Notes under the pieces: model-generated | Told to the model about the DNA's origin: nothing | What the model saw: only the letters and a program-made list of their open reading frames with translations | The model's database searches: none | Made by a program: the position numbers and the translations under genes | Source: Daucus carota subsp. sativus | Lineage: Eukaryota; Streptophyta; Magnoliopsida; Apiales; Apiaceae | Direction: 5' to 3' | Assembly (NCBI RefSeq): GCF_001625215.2 | Contig: NC_030385.2 | Coordinates: 25,661,135-25,725,134 of the forward strand | Length of the DNA: 64,000 bases | Shown here: piece by piece, positions 1 to 9,548 of the stretch | How positions within the stretch are numbered: the stretch's first letter is position 1 | How the letters are laid out: every line of letters begins with the position of its first letter

Positions 1-828
1 CTCCTCACACAAGCTTTAGTACTGAAGCTGCAACTGCCTTGTATACCAGTAAGTTTTAGCACAAATGACCCTTCTTTTCAATTCAGAAAATACAACTACT
101 TTTCTCACCCCGAAGAACTTTCATACGCCCTCGGTCCCAGCAAGTTGTTTGCGTTCACTATTTGTACGAGTATAAAGTAAAGTTCCATAACATTTTTTTT
201 AATTTTTTTTGAATAAAAGTTTAAACGTCAAACTTTTATCCTAAAAAAAATTTAATAAAATTTTATGAAACTATACTTTATAGTAGCTTCAAAATAAGTG
301 CCAAAAAGTAACGTAAAGAATCTACTGTGAGACAGAGGAAGTATTTACGTACTAATTTGTTACACATTGAGAATGTAGCAGAAAATGAAGCTAACATGGC
401 TTTGCTAAAGAAGCTACACGGATCTCCTGCTGTGCATTTGGATGATGTATGCAATGCACACATATACCTGTTTGAGCATCCTCTGGCCAAGGGAAGATAC
501 ATTTGCTCCTCTCATACTTATAATGTCTTTGAAATTGGACATTCACTTAGCCTCAAGTACCCAGACAGGAATATAATGACCGAGTACGTACCATTAAATA
601 TCTTCTCAAGTTCTGTATATTCATTCTCTGAACTGTGCAATTCATATGAGTGGAAAATTCCTTGTGATTTTGAGCAGATTTGAGGGCTTAGACAAGTCAC
701 AAAGAATCAACCCTGTTTCGTCCAAGAAGCTGATGAGCCTTGGTTTTGAGTTTGCACACAAAAACAAAGGTGTGGGCGACTTGTGCGCTGAAACTATCGA
801 ATCGTGCAGGGAAAAGGGTTTGCTTTGA
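1..828 (+). CDS. DFR-like reductase copy 1, 3' part only
   Basis: This is the 3' end of a dihydroflavonol 4-reductase-like gene whose start lies outside the window. Visible are the end of exon 4 (1-48, then donor gtaagt), exon 5 (382-583, acceptor gcag, donor gtacgt) and exon 6 (678-828, TGA stop). Boundaries and phases match the complete copies downstream. Exon 5 encodes the family stretch [21 protein letters not shown] and the GRYICSSH motif; exon 6 encodes [11 protein letters not shown] and ends CREKGLL, as in true DFRs. No lesion is seen in the visible part. Intron 4 (49-381) is longer than in the other copies because it holds a degenerate Stowaway-like insertion (about 128-343). The substrate cannot be inferred. 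Whether the whole gene is intact is unknown. Confidence 0.85.
128..343. repeat. Degenerate Stowaway-like MITE in intron 4 of copy 1
   Basis: Intron 4 of copy 1 carries an AT-rich insert beginning near 'ccctcggtcccagcaag' and ending near 'gagacagaggaagta', with partly complementary arms. The other array copies lack it here. It resembles the element at 59057-59275 in its 'gtttgcgttcac' and 'aagtaacgtaa' segments. The boundaries are approximate. Confidence 0.45.
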
Positions 829-1605
829 TCAAGGAGTTGATTGAATCTATGATTATTTTTAATTTTGATGCTAAACATCTCATGGTACCAACTATTAATA
901 CTATATATATTTCCACACTGGACGCTTGTACCTTGTTGGTTTTATATTTACATTAATGTTTAAAATTTACGTTGTCTTGTGAATATTATTTACCAGAATA
1001 TTATATGTAAGGAAAAAGTTATATAGATTTTTTTTAGTATTTTATCAAAAACACATGGGGACAATATATTTTGCAATGTTCATTCGGAAAAAATATATAG
1101 TTTCCAAAATTTCCAATAAAAAAAGTTTTTTATAAAGATACTCAAGTAATTAATAAAATTTCAAAAATATTTTTAAAAATACAAACCTTTTAAAAAAATT
1201 AAAATAAAATTTATAAGTGTTACAATCATATTTGCAACCAATCAATCGAAATAAATCACAAATGTAGAGGTTGAAATAAGATTCGCCGCCCCCGAATGAT
1301 TGGTGCGGCGGTTAGGCATCCAAGTCTTGCAATCTCAGGTGCTAATTCTATTTCAAAATTTTCAAAAATCAATCCAACCAAAACATCGTCAGGCGGCCAC
1401 ACGTATGGATGAAATGAAAAGAAAAAAAGATGGTCTAGGTGAAACTCAACTCTTAGATATAATTTATAAACCATCTATATTTAACTTTCTTATTTCTTGG
1501 ATTGCACTAAAACCAATGTCTATAATAATAATAATATTCTAATATTTTTATTAGAGCAAGTCCATAATTATTTACGTGTTATGTACGTGATTGTGCTCCT
1601 AATCT
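829..1605. other. Intergenic region between copies 1 and 2
   Basis: AT-rich spacer with many poly-A/T runs. The short frames near 1256-1542 have no recognisable domains and do not look coding. Nothing else can be supported here. Confidence 0.5.
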
Positions 1606-1760
1606 CCTATCCCTGGAGAATGATTATTAGCCACATATGTACGGCCCTCATCCACCCTTGAACGCAGAAGAACAATATATGTGCCGCAGTTGCACATATG
1701 CATAATCAGTAGCTAGCTCGAAGTATCCGATTATATATCGTTAAAAAATAACTAATAAGC
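1606..1760 (+). promoter_or_regulatory. Duplicated proximal promoter of copy 2
   Basis: The about 155 bp before the copy 2 ATG recur almost unchanged before copy 3 (6088-6234). Shared segments are 'ctggaga(a/t)tgattattagccacatatgt', a CATATG core, 'gtgccgcagttgca' and 'gtagctagctcgaagtatccg', followed by a TATA-like 'ttatatatcg' about 30 bp before the ATG. Conservation between the two copies contrasts with the unrelated sequence further upstream, so the duplication carried its promoter. The function is inferred from position and conservation. Confidence 0.5.
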
Positions 1761-4126
1761 ATGACTGAGAAGAGGATAGTCTGTGTGACAGGAGCATCGG
1801 GGTACATTGGCTCCTGGCTTGTCAAGAGGCTTCTTGAAAGAGGATATCATGTTCGAGCCGCGGTCCGTGATCCTGGTATGTAAAATCATGCATGTGTGCT
1901 TTTTGTATTTTTGGAATATTGATTTAAAGCGAGGAGAGTTGTGTGCAGGAAATGAGAGGAAGGTGAAGAATCTGTTGGAGCTGCCGAATGCAAGTGCGCA
2001 TTTGAGCTTGTGGAAGGCTGATTTAACTGAAGAAAGTAGTTATGATGATGCGGTTCAAGGTTGCCATGGTGTTTTTCATGTCGCCACCCCTATGGAACTT
2101 CTCTACCATGACGAACCTGCTGAGGTTTGTATTCATTGAGCTAGTCCAGTTATACTTTCATACAGTTTTTGAGGTCAAGGCACTTTCCTACTTAGTGTTT
2201 GTTTTGTTTGGTAGTGCTGTTGAAAATTGATATGCTATTAAAAAAGTGCTGATAAAAAAATGATGTCGTAGAAATCATATAGTTGAAATTTGCATATTTT
2301 GAATTATAATATAAAAAAAATAATTTGATGAGGTTTGTTAGTAATATCTAGAAATAATTATAGCAAAAGCTGAAAACAATTTTTTGCAAAAGTATAAGAG
2401 GACTTACTTTTCCTCGAAATAATTTTTAACCAAAAAACTGTTGTTTATGTCGGCAAGAGTTACGCTAAACACTACCTAACCCTCTTTTTCACCAAATGTA
2501 ACAATAGACGAGTTACTTTCTGGTTATGCAGATTTTGCGCTTGATTTACTCGCTAATTTTAGAATATATATGGGTTCTGGGTAGTACACGAATAGCCCAT
2601 CACACAGACACTCATTGATAAACCTTTTTGTCAAATTAATTGCGCAGAACGAAGATATAGAATCAACAACAGTGAATGGGATACTGAGCATAATGAGATC
2701 ATGTACCAAGGCCAAGACTGTGAAGAGGTTCATCTACACCTCATCCACAGGTACGGTTATAATGCAGCGTCAACCACCACTTCATGAATACACTGAGGAA
2801 CTTTGGTCCGATTTGGACTTCTGCAATGAAACTAAGATGTTTGCATGGGTATGTTTTTTCTTAACTCCTTTACACTATGTTCACCAGCGATTTATATTTG
2901 TAGTATAATACATATCAGTTTTCCCTGTTGGCGTGCGTTTTGAAATATATTACTCCCTCCGTCGCAATTTGAGTGAGCTGGTTTGACCTTCACGGAGAAT
3001 AAGAAAAAGGCAGTAGAAAAGAGTAAATTTAGTTGAAAAGTGGGTAAAGTGGTGGGACCTAACAAAATTTAATAATATATTTGAAATAGTGTGGGAAAGT
3101 AGGGGGTGTAATAGTGAAAATAATGTTGAAAAATTGTTAGTATAATAGATTCATTCTTTTTAGACAAGGAATAAGGGTCATATAAAATGAGACGGAGGGA
3201 GTAATATATTCAAGTTTCAAAGTTCACCGCCACTAAATAAGGAAGAAATTATACTCAACTTTTTGCTGCTCTAGATCTGAGTTTTTAACTAGTGTATTGG
3301 CTCGAGCATCTCTAGATCCTGCCCTGGTTCGCCACTCTTTGAAACAACAAATTCCTAAATAAAGCTTAAAAGTTAAATCGATGAACTGCAGACATATGTG
3401 GTAGCGAAAACTACAGCAGAGAAAGCGGCATGGAAATATGCTGAAGAGAATGGGATCAATATGGTCACTATTCATCCTTCCCTCGTACTTGGCCAATCTG
3501 TTACTCTTCAAAGAAGCTTTAGTACTGATGCTGCAACTGCATTGTATACTCGTAAGTTTAGTCAGTAATTTTCTCATTAGTTCTTTCACTAATCTACCCC
3601 TATTTATCTCAAACAGAGGCATATAGAAGTGTACTAATATGTTAGTATGTTACACGTGACCATACAATAGAAGATGAAGCTAACATTGCTCTGCTAAAGA
3701 AACTTCATAATTCATCTGCTGTGCATGTTGATGATGTGTGCAATGCGCACATTTACCTCTTTGAGCATCCTCTAGCCAAGGGAAGATACATTTGCTCCAC
3801 TCATATTTTTGACATATTTGAAATTGGACGTTCACTTAGCCACAAGTACCCAGACAAGAATATACCAACCGAGTATGTCCAACGCGATCTCTTCCTCAAT
3901 TATATTGTTCTGTTCTACATTTTTCATTCTATGAACTTCCAATTAAATTAGTGGAAACTCCATTCTTTTGAGCAGATTTGAGGGCTTAGAAGAGTCGCCA
4001 AAAATAATCCCATGTTCGTCGAAGAAGCTAATTGGACTTGGTTTTGAGTTTGCTCACAAAAATAAAGATGTGGGCGACTTGTGCGCTGAAACTATCGAAT
4101 GGTGCAGAGTAAAGGGTTTGCTCTGA
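1761..4126 (+). CDS. DFR-like NADPH-dependent reductase, copy 2 (intact, 334 aa)
   Basis: Six exons: 1761-1875, 1949-2124, 2648-2848, 3392-3551, 3671-3872, 3976-4126. All introns are GT/AG and phases add to 1005 nt (334 aa plus TGA). It is an extended short-chain dehydrogenase/reductase of the DFR family, expected to be cytosolic and to reduce a carbonyl with NADPH. The Rossmann motif GASGYIGS (G11-x-x-G14-x-x-G17) lies in exon 1. The catalytic triad is Ser130 (TSSTG), Tyr166 and Lys170 (YVVAK); the spacing matches DFR. The true substrate (dihydroflavonol, flavanone, isoflavanone or another ketone or aldehyde) cannot be told: the segment after TSSTG, which holds the specificity region in DFR, reads quite differently from anthocyanin-pathway DFRs. 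Intron 2 holds a degenerate hAT-type MITE and intron 3 a Stowaway MITE. Confidence 0.9.
2197..2482. repeat. Degenerate hAT-type MITE in intron 2 of copy 2
   Basis: The segment starts with 'tttggtagtgctgttgaaaa' and ends with 'gccaaga'-like sequence followed by 'gctaaacactacc'. It shares the order of internal blocks (gtgctgataaaa, gcaaaagctgaaaa, tgcaaaagtataagagga, aaaaaactgttgtttatgtc) with better-kept family members at 24403-24769 and 56667-57034. No target duplication is visible. Confidence 0.55.
2951..3203. mobile_element. Stowaway-type MITE in intron 3 of copy 2
   Basis: About 250 bp with terminal inverted repeats CTCCCTCCGTC and GACGGAGGGAG, flanked by TA on both sides, the target of Tc1/mariner-class Stowaway MITEs. 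The interior is AT-rich and non-coding. Related copies lie at 15397-22846 (split), 33739-33993, 34128-34442, 38910-39212, 53718-54033 and 55347-55599. Confidence 0.85.
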
Positions 4127-4502
4127 TGACAGAGATCATTGAATCAGCAAATATTATAAACATTGTTATGGCTTCAAAGTTATGTTGTTAAGCATAAAGC
4201 AGCAGACAGAACTTGTAAATTTGGTACTGTTCTGTACAGTTTTTGTACGCCTACCACATAATTGATCACTTAATCAAAAGAAAATGATTTTCTTTTGATT
4301 AATACTATATATATTTCCTCACTTGTACCGTCTTTGTTTCCATTTTACATTATTCTTAGAATAATTTTTAATATTTTATGTTTTCATGGTTGAGAATATT
4401 ATATTTAAGGAAAAAGTTATACAGAGATTAATACTTTATTATTATACTAGAAATTTTGCGAACATTATATCTATATAATACATTTTATATTGTTCTGTGG
4501 CA

Positions 4503-4507
<5 letters not shown>

Positions 4508-4549
<42 letters not shown>

Positions 4550-5553
4550 TAAATGACAAAGTGGTGGTCGTAGTTTTCCAAATTTTAAAAAATGTTGGCT
4601 GAAGTTCAAAAATTACAGATTGGTGGCTCGTCTTTACCTCCCTCTTTTAATAAGGTGGCTGCCGTCTAAGGTCCGTTAAATCTGGCCGTTAAGTCTCAAA
4701 AAAATAAAAAGGAAGGGTAAAAGCGGATTGACTGCCATCAATCTCCTTTTGCCTACCCATCATCTCATCCCTCTGTTATCTGCTCAGGACCACCACGACT
4801 AGGCTCAGCCCCGTCGCTACTCGACCCCGCTGCACCCTTCTTCCCAATTCTCTTCCACCGCCCTACTTTTTTCCACCGTTGTTCACCCTCCCCAGCCAAC
4901 AAACTACCACCATCAACAATTATACGACCACAACTATACACATGTATACGACCACATCTGAACCACGGCTTCTAAGCGGCCACCACCTAACGCCACCACT
5001 AAAAACAAAATCAATCACCACAAGGCCAACAATCAGCAGGTCACGCTCCCCTTTGACCTTCCTATCGCCATCTCTGTCTTATCCTCGCTGTTTTAACCCC
5101 AGCCGACAATCGGCACCAGCCCTCGTCGTTCTCCGTCGAACCCACCTGCGTACTCACAAATACAAAGCAAAAGAAATTATACCAGTGTGAATTACAAAGA
5201 CTACACATAGAAGATGAATTTTAACCCCTCGTCTTGCAACCTTACGCTTACCAGATATAGGCTTCTGCTGAGCACGCGCCTCCTTACATTTCCCAAACGC
5301 ACCGCCAAAAAATCCCCAAGCTCATGAATCTTTTGTATATTAGATGGGCAGCTGTTTGCGCCTAAATTTGTGTAAAAACTCGTCTTTACCCTTTTTAATT
5401 ATTTTTTTTGGATTTAACGGTCAGATTTAATGGAACTTGACGACACCCACCTTATTAAAAGGCGGAGATAAAGTCCAGCCACCAATCTGTAGTTTTTGAA
5501 CTCCAGCTAACATTTTGTAAAATTTGAGAAACTACGGCCACCATTTTATCATT

Positions 5554-5605
<52 letters not shown>
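4508..5605. mobile_element. Long-TIR (MULE-like) element set in (TA)n
   Basis: A (TA)n tract (about 4505-4546) is followed by an arm of roughly 150 bp (4548-4695). That arm is repeated as an inverted copy at about 5400-5557, after which (TA)n resumes to about 5603. The arms begin AGTAAATGA(C/T)AAA(G/A)TGGTGG and share TTACAGATTGGTGGCT-like and AATAAGGTGG blocks. Long terminal inverted repeats suggest a non-autonomous Mutator-like element; the (TA)n flanks also recall Micron-type elements that target TA microsatellites. The interior (4740-5340) is richer in C and holds an open frame of 103 codons (4879-5190) rich in Thr, Pro and Ser with no recognisable domain, so I do not call it a gene. Confidence 0.65.
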
Positions 5606-5606
<1 letters not shown>

Positions 5607-6087
5607 TTAGCGGAAGCCGGAGGTGCTTCTAGCTTCTATTTTTCTTGACCCGCTTGTGTAAACAAGTAAAAGCATTTTTTAAAAGCGGAGAATGCTAACT
5701 TTTTTTCCAGAGCTTCTGCTTCTTTTCCAAATACTTTTATTAACTTATTACTTTTCACCCCTACTCCACCTCTTCAATTTAATAAAGAAATCACTTATTT
5801 TAAGCTAACCGAAACGGCCCATGGTCTCTTAAATTTCTAAAAAGTGGTTTGCTTGTTATATTTTCAAAAATTTTAATTAAAACTTTAGTTATAATAATTT
5901 ATTTAGATAGAAACTTATAAAAATAATAAATGAATAGAAGGTTTTTAAGATTTTAAAATATCTATAAAAAATTGAAATGACAGATAATTCTGGGATACGA
6001 GGTGTATGTTCAGTTCTACGTTTTCTACATATTTCTAGTTTGGCCTTTTCAGAACTTGTGTCGTGTTATATAATTATGATTTATATT
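5606..6087. other. Intergenic region upstream of copy 3
   Basis: AT-rich sequence starting with 'ttggttagcggaagccggaggtgcttctag', which resembles a hAT-like MITE end, but no second end could be placed. No gene is seen. Confidence 0.4.
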
Positions 6088-6234
6088 CCTACCCCTGGAG
6101 ATTGATTATTAGCCACATATGTCCGCCCTCATCCACCCTTGAACACAGAAGCACAGTTATATGTGCCGCAGTTGCATAATCAGTAGCTAGCTCGAAGTAT
6201 CCGATTATATATCGTTGTAAAATAACTAATAAGC
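6088..6234 (+). promoter_or_regulatory. Duplicated proximal promoter of copy 3
   Basis: This is the near-identical counterpart of 1606-1760. It keeps the CATATG core, the 'tagctagctcgaagtatccg' block and the TATA-like 'ttatatatcg' close to the start codon. The match ends just upstream of 'cccctggag', marking one edge of the duplicated unit. Confidence 0.5.
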
Positions 6235-7798
6235 ATGACGGACAAGAGAATAGTCTGTGTGACAGGAGCATCGGGGTACATTGGCTCCTGGCTTGTAAAG
6301 AGGCTTCTTGAAAGAGGATATCATGTTCGAGCTACGGTCCGTGATCCTGGTATGTAAAATTAATGATGAATGGCGCTATTATGCATCTATGTTAATATTG
6401 ATTTAAAGCAAGGAGAGTCGTGTGCAGGAAACGAGAGGAAGGTGAAGAATCTGTTGGAGCTGCCGAATGCAAGTACGCATTTGAGCTTGTGGAAGGCTGA
6501 TTTAACTGAGGAAAGTAGCTATGATGATGCAGTTCAAGGTTGCCAAGGTGTTTTCCATGTCGCCACCCCTATGGAACTTCTTTACCATGACGAACCTGCT
6601 GAGGTTCGTATGAATTAAAATTTACCTACTAGAGCTTAATTGAGTCCGATTATACTTTCATCAGTTTTTGAGGTCGTTGTTCAGACTTCAGTTCTGCCCT
6701 GTTAAATTTTACTAACTTTTACTGTTTCTTGCTTTACAAGATTATTCAACTGTGATTTTAATGGATTGTATCTTTTTGTGAAATTAATTGCGCAGAACGA
6801 AGAAATAGAATCAACAACAGTGAATGGGATACTGAGCATAATGAGATCGTGCTCTAAGGCTAAAACTGTGAAGAGGTTCGTCTACACCTCATCCACAGGA
6901 AACATTATGATGCAACGTCAACCACCTGTTGACGAGTACACTGAGGAACATTGGTCTGATTTGGACTTATGCTATGAACTTAAGATGTTTGCATGGGTAT
7001 GTTTGCATGGACTTCTTAGTTGTTACAACAAATTCCTAACTAATGCTTAAAAATTAAACCGATGACCTGCAGAAGTATGTGGTAGCGAAAACGACTGCAG
7101 AGAGAGCTGCGTGGAAATATGCTGAAGAAAATGGGATTGATATGGTCACCGTTCATCCTTCCCTTGTACTTGGCCAATCTGTTACTCCTCAAACAAGCTT
7201 TAGTACTGAAGCTGCAACTGTCTTGTATACTAGTAAGTTTAGTCAGTGATTTTCTCATTAGTTCTTTCACTAATCTACACATATTATTCCAAACAGAGGC
7301 ATATAGAAGTGTCTGTACTAATATGTTACACATGATCATATAATAGAAGATGAAGCTAACATTGCTCTGCCAAAGAAACTTCATAATTTATCTGCGGTGC
7401 ATGTTGATGATGTGTGCAATGCGCACATTTTTCTCTTTGAGCATCCTCTAGCCAAGGGAAGATACATTTGCTCCACTCATATTTTTAACATATTTGAAGT
7501 CGGACATTCACTTAGAGAGAAGTACCCAGACAAGAATATACCAACCGAGTATGTCCAACGCGATTTCTTTCTCAATTTTATTGTTCTACATTTTTCATTC
7601 TCTGAACTCCCAATTTATATGAGTGGGAACTCCATTCTTTTGAGCAGATTTGAGGGCTTGGACAAGTCGCCAAAAATAATCCCATGTTCGTCGAAGAAGC
7701 TAATTGGACTTGGTTTTGAGTTTGCTCACAAAAATAAAGATGTGGGCGACTTGTGTGCTGAAACTATCGAATGGTGCAGAGTAAAGGGTTTGCTCTGA
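6235..7798 (+). CDS. DFR-like NADPH-dependent reductase, copy 3 (intact, 334 aa)
   Basis: Six exons: 6235-6349, 6428-6603, 6796-6996, 7073-7232, 7347-7548, 7648-7798. Exon lengths are identical to copy 2 and sum to 1005 nt. Motifs are the dinucleotide-binding GASGYIGS in exon 1, Ser in TSSTG (exon 3) and the YxxxK pair in KYVVAKT at the start of exon 4. It is closest to copy 2 (same exon 2 ending with EPAE, same 3' UTR start), so the pair is a recent tandem duplicate. Introns are short and free of large insertions, unlike copy 2. Exon 5 has ALPKK where most copies have ALLKK. It is probably functional; the substrate is unknown. Confidence 0.9.
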
Positions 7799-8389
7799 TG
7801 ACAGAAATCATTTAATCGGCAAATATTATAAACACTGTTATGGCTTCAAAGTTATTTTATTAAGCATAAAGCAGCAGACAGAACTTGTAAATTTTACCTC
7901 CGAAAACATGTTTAGATGAATCCAGCAGAAAAAAAAATTGGCAGTGTAAGGCTCTCATATATATGGGTCAATTTCATTTACTATGCCATGAAAAATTTTA
8001 AAGATCAGGAGCAACTACACAATTTATGGATACCTGCACGTTAAACTAAATTATCTTGTGAGCTACATGAGTAAAATGACTATTATAAAACATGAATTCC
8101 GGAATTCTCTAAATTAAAATCTGCAATCAATCATTTGTAGTAACTAACGAGTCCTGCTTCTTAGATTAATAAGGAGTATCAATTCAGAATTAAAAATTAC
8201 TAGAATTTCGAACTTTTCTCTCAAGTACCTTCACGAAATTTTTCTCTCAAGTACCTCCACCTTGATTTCAATTTTATCTCAGCAACGTGCACATGTTGGT
8301 TGGTTATATATCTTTCCATGTCATGATAAATTAGTAACTATTATCTACCACAAACAATCAAAGAGTTTAGATACTAAAACTTGAAATAC
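7799..8389. other. 3' flank of copy 3 and intergenic DNA
   Basis: The first about 100 bp match the 3' flank of copy 2 ('ggcttcaaagtta', 'aagcataaagcagcagacagaacttg') and probably include the 3' UTR. The remainder is AT-rich without a recognisable gene. Confidence 0.5.
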
Positions 8390-8556
8390 TTTTTAACCCT
8401 TAAAATCTGGGGTATGTACCGTTAAACCCTCGTTTTAACTCGGCCGAGTTAGCTCGACCGAATCAAGTATCCATTTTTAACCCTTAAAATCTGGGGTATG
8501 TACCCATCAAACCCTCGTTTTAACTCGGCCGAGTTAGCTCGACCGAATCAAGTATC
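8390..8556. repeat. Two tandem 84-bp units with a 14-bp palindrome
   Basis: A unit starting TTTTTAACCCTTAAAATCTGG occurs at 8390-8473 and again at 8474-8556, nearly identical apart from 'ccgttaaacc' against 'cccatcaaacc'. Each contains the perfect palindrome AACTCGGCCGAGTT followed by AGCTCGACCGA. Confidence 0.8.
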
Positions 8557-8675
8557 CATTATGTACCGAGTAACCTTCATACCATTGTGAATTGTCAAGT
8601 TTGTTCTTCTGATATGTACCGTTTTATCATTTTATACCGGTACGAGTGTTAATCGGAACATATCGGATACTTAGG

Positions 8676-8829
8676 CATGTTTGGAAGTTAGAGACTTGAG
8701 ATAAAATTAGATATCCACTAATGTTAGTATTTGATAATTAGCGGATTGAAATATAAATTTGAGTTTAAAAAGCTAATTTTCAAAAATCTACTTTGAGGAG
8801 TTTTTTGACTTAGATGTTTTGGTATGTGT
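8676..8829 (+). mobile_element. Truncated hAT-type MITE (5' half)
   Basis: This segment ('catgtttggaagttagagac' to 'ttttggtatgtgtc') matches the left half of the complete element at 58145-58492. It stops abruptly at 8829, where DFR-like exon 5 sequence begins. The loss of the right half together with the gene fragment points to a deletion breakpoint at this spot. Confidence 0.65.
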
Positions 8830-8967
8830 CATAATTTATCTGCGGTGCATGTTGATGATGTGTGCAATGCGCACATTTACCTCTTTGAGCATCCTTACAA
8901 AAATAAAGATGGGGGCGACTTGTGTGCTGAAACTATCGAATGGTGCAAAGTAAAGGGTTTGCTCTGA
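8830..8967 (+). pseudogene. DFR-like gene scrap: exon 5 fused to exon 6
   Basis: The scrap starts inside exon 5 ([15 protein letters not shown]) and runs to EHP. It then jumps directly into exon 6 ([16 protein letters not shown]) and ends with the usual VKGLL and TGA. Intron 5 and parts of both exons are missing. The join is in frame, giving 45 codons without a start. The following about 150 bp (to about 9120) match the 3' flank of copy 2 at 4127-4275. This is a remnant of a further copy removed by deletion, not a processed pseudogene. Confidence 0.85.
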
Positions 8968-9205
8968 TCACAGAAATCATAAGACTAGCAAATATTATAA
9001 ACACTGTTATGGCTTCAAAGTTATGTTATTAAGCATAAAGCAGCAGACAGAACTTGTAAATTTGGTACTGTTCTGTACAGTTTTTGTACGCCTACCACAT
9101 AATTGATCGCTTAATCAGAAGACAAATGATTTTCGTTTAAACGTTACAGATGAAATAATCCACAAACTGCTGTTTATACTGTTTCGTAACTCATTTTTCT
9201 AACAA

Positions 9206-9548
9206 AGCTTATCATAAACATTTTAACATTTGCTGTAGACAGATTTCCACACAAATCTGATACTCCTAGTCCATATCTGTTATTTTCGACCCTGCTGTTA
9301 TATTCGGACTACAGTTACGTATAGCCCACCTTGAATGATTATTAGTCACATTTGTGCCGACCCTTATCTCTAACTGGTAGGACAGGAAATATCTATACGT
9401 ACTGCATCATTTCATTATCCAAATATGTGATTCATATATTTAAGTTCTGAGGCTTGTCGATCTGTAGCGCCAAGTACCAAGTATACAATCTCAGTTGTAC
9501 ACGCACAATCACATAGCTAGCTAGGAATATATTGCTGTAATAATAGGA
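9206..9548 (+). promoter_or_regulatory. Duplicated upstream region of copy 4
   Basis: This matches 11722-12010 upstream of copy 5: 'gctgtagacagatttccacacaaatctgat', 'cagttacgtatagcccaccttgaatgattattagtcacatttgtgccgacc' (both given here only as landmarks in part), 'tggtaggacaggaaa' and 'ccaagtata' occur in the same order. The duplicated unit of copies 4 and 5 therefore includes about 340 bp of upstream sequence. TATA-like sequence is not distinct. Confidence 0.45.

Noticed and set aside
1256-1542. Two overlapping frames upstream of copy 2
   Set aside because: No domain and low complexity; typical random frames.
4879-5190. 103-codon frame in the long-TIR element
   Set aside because: Low-complexity Thr/Ser/Pro composition, no recognisable domain or start context; kept only as a possible captured fragment.
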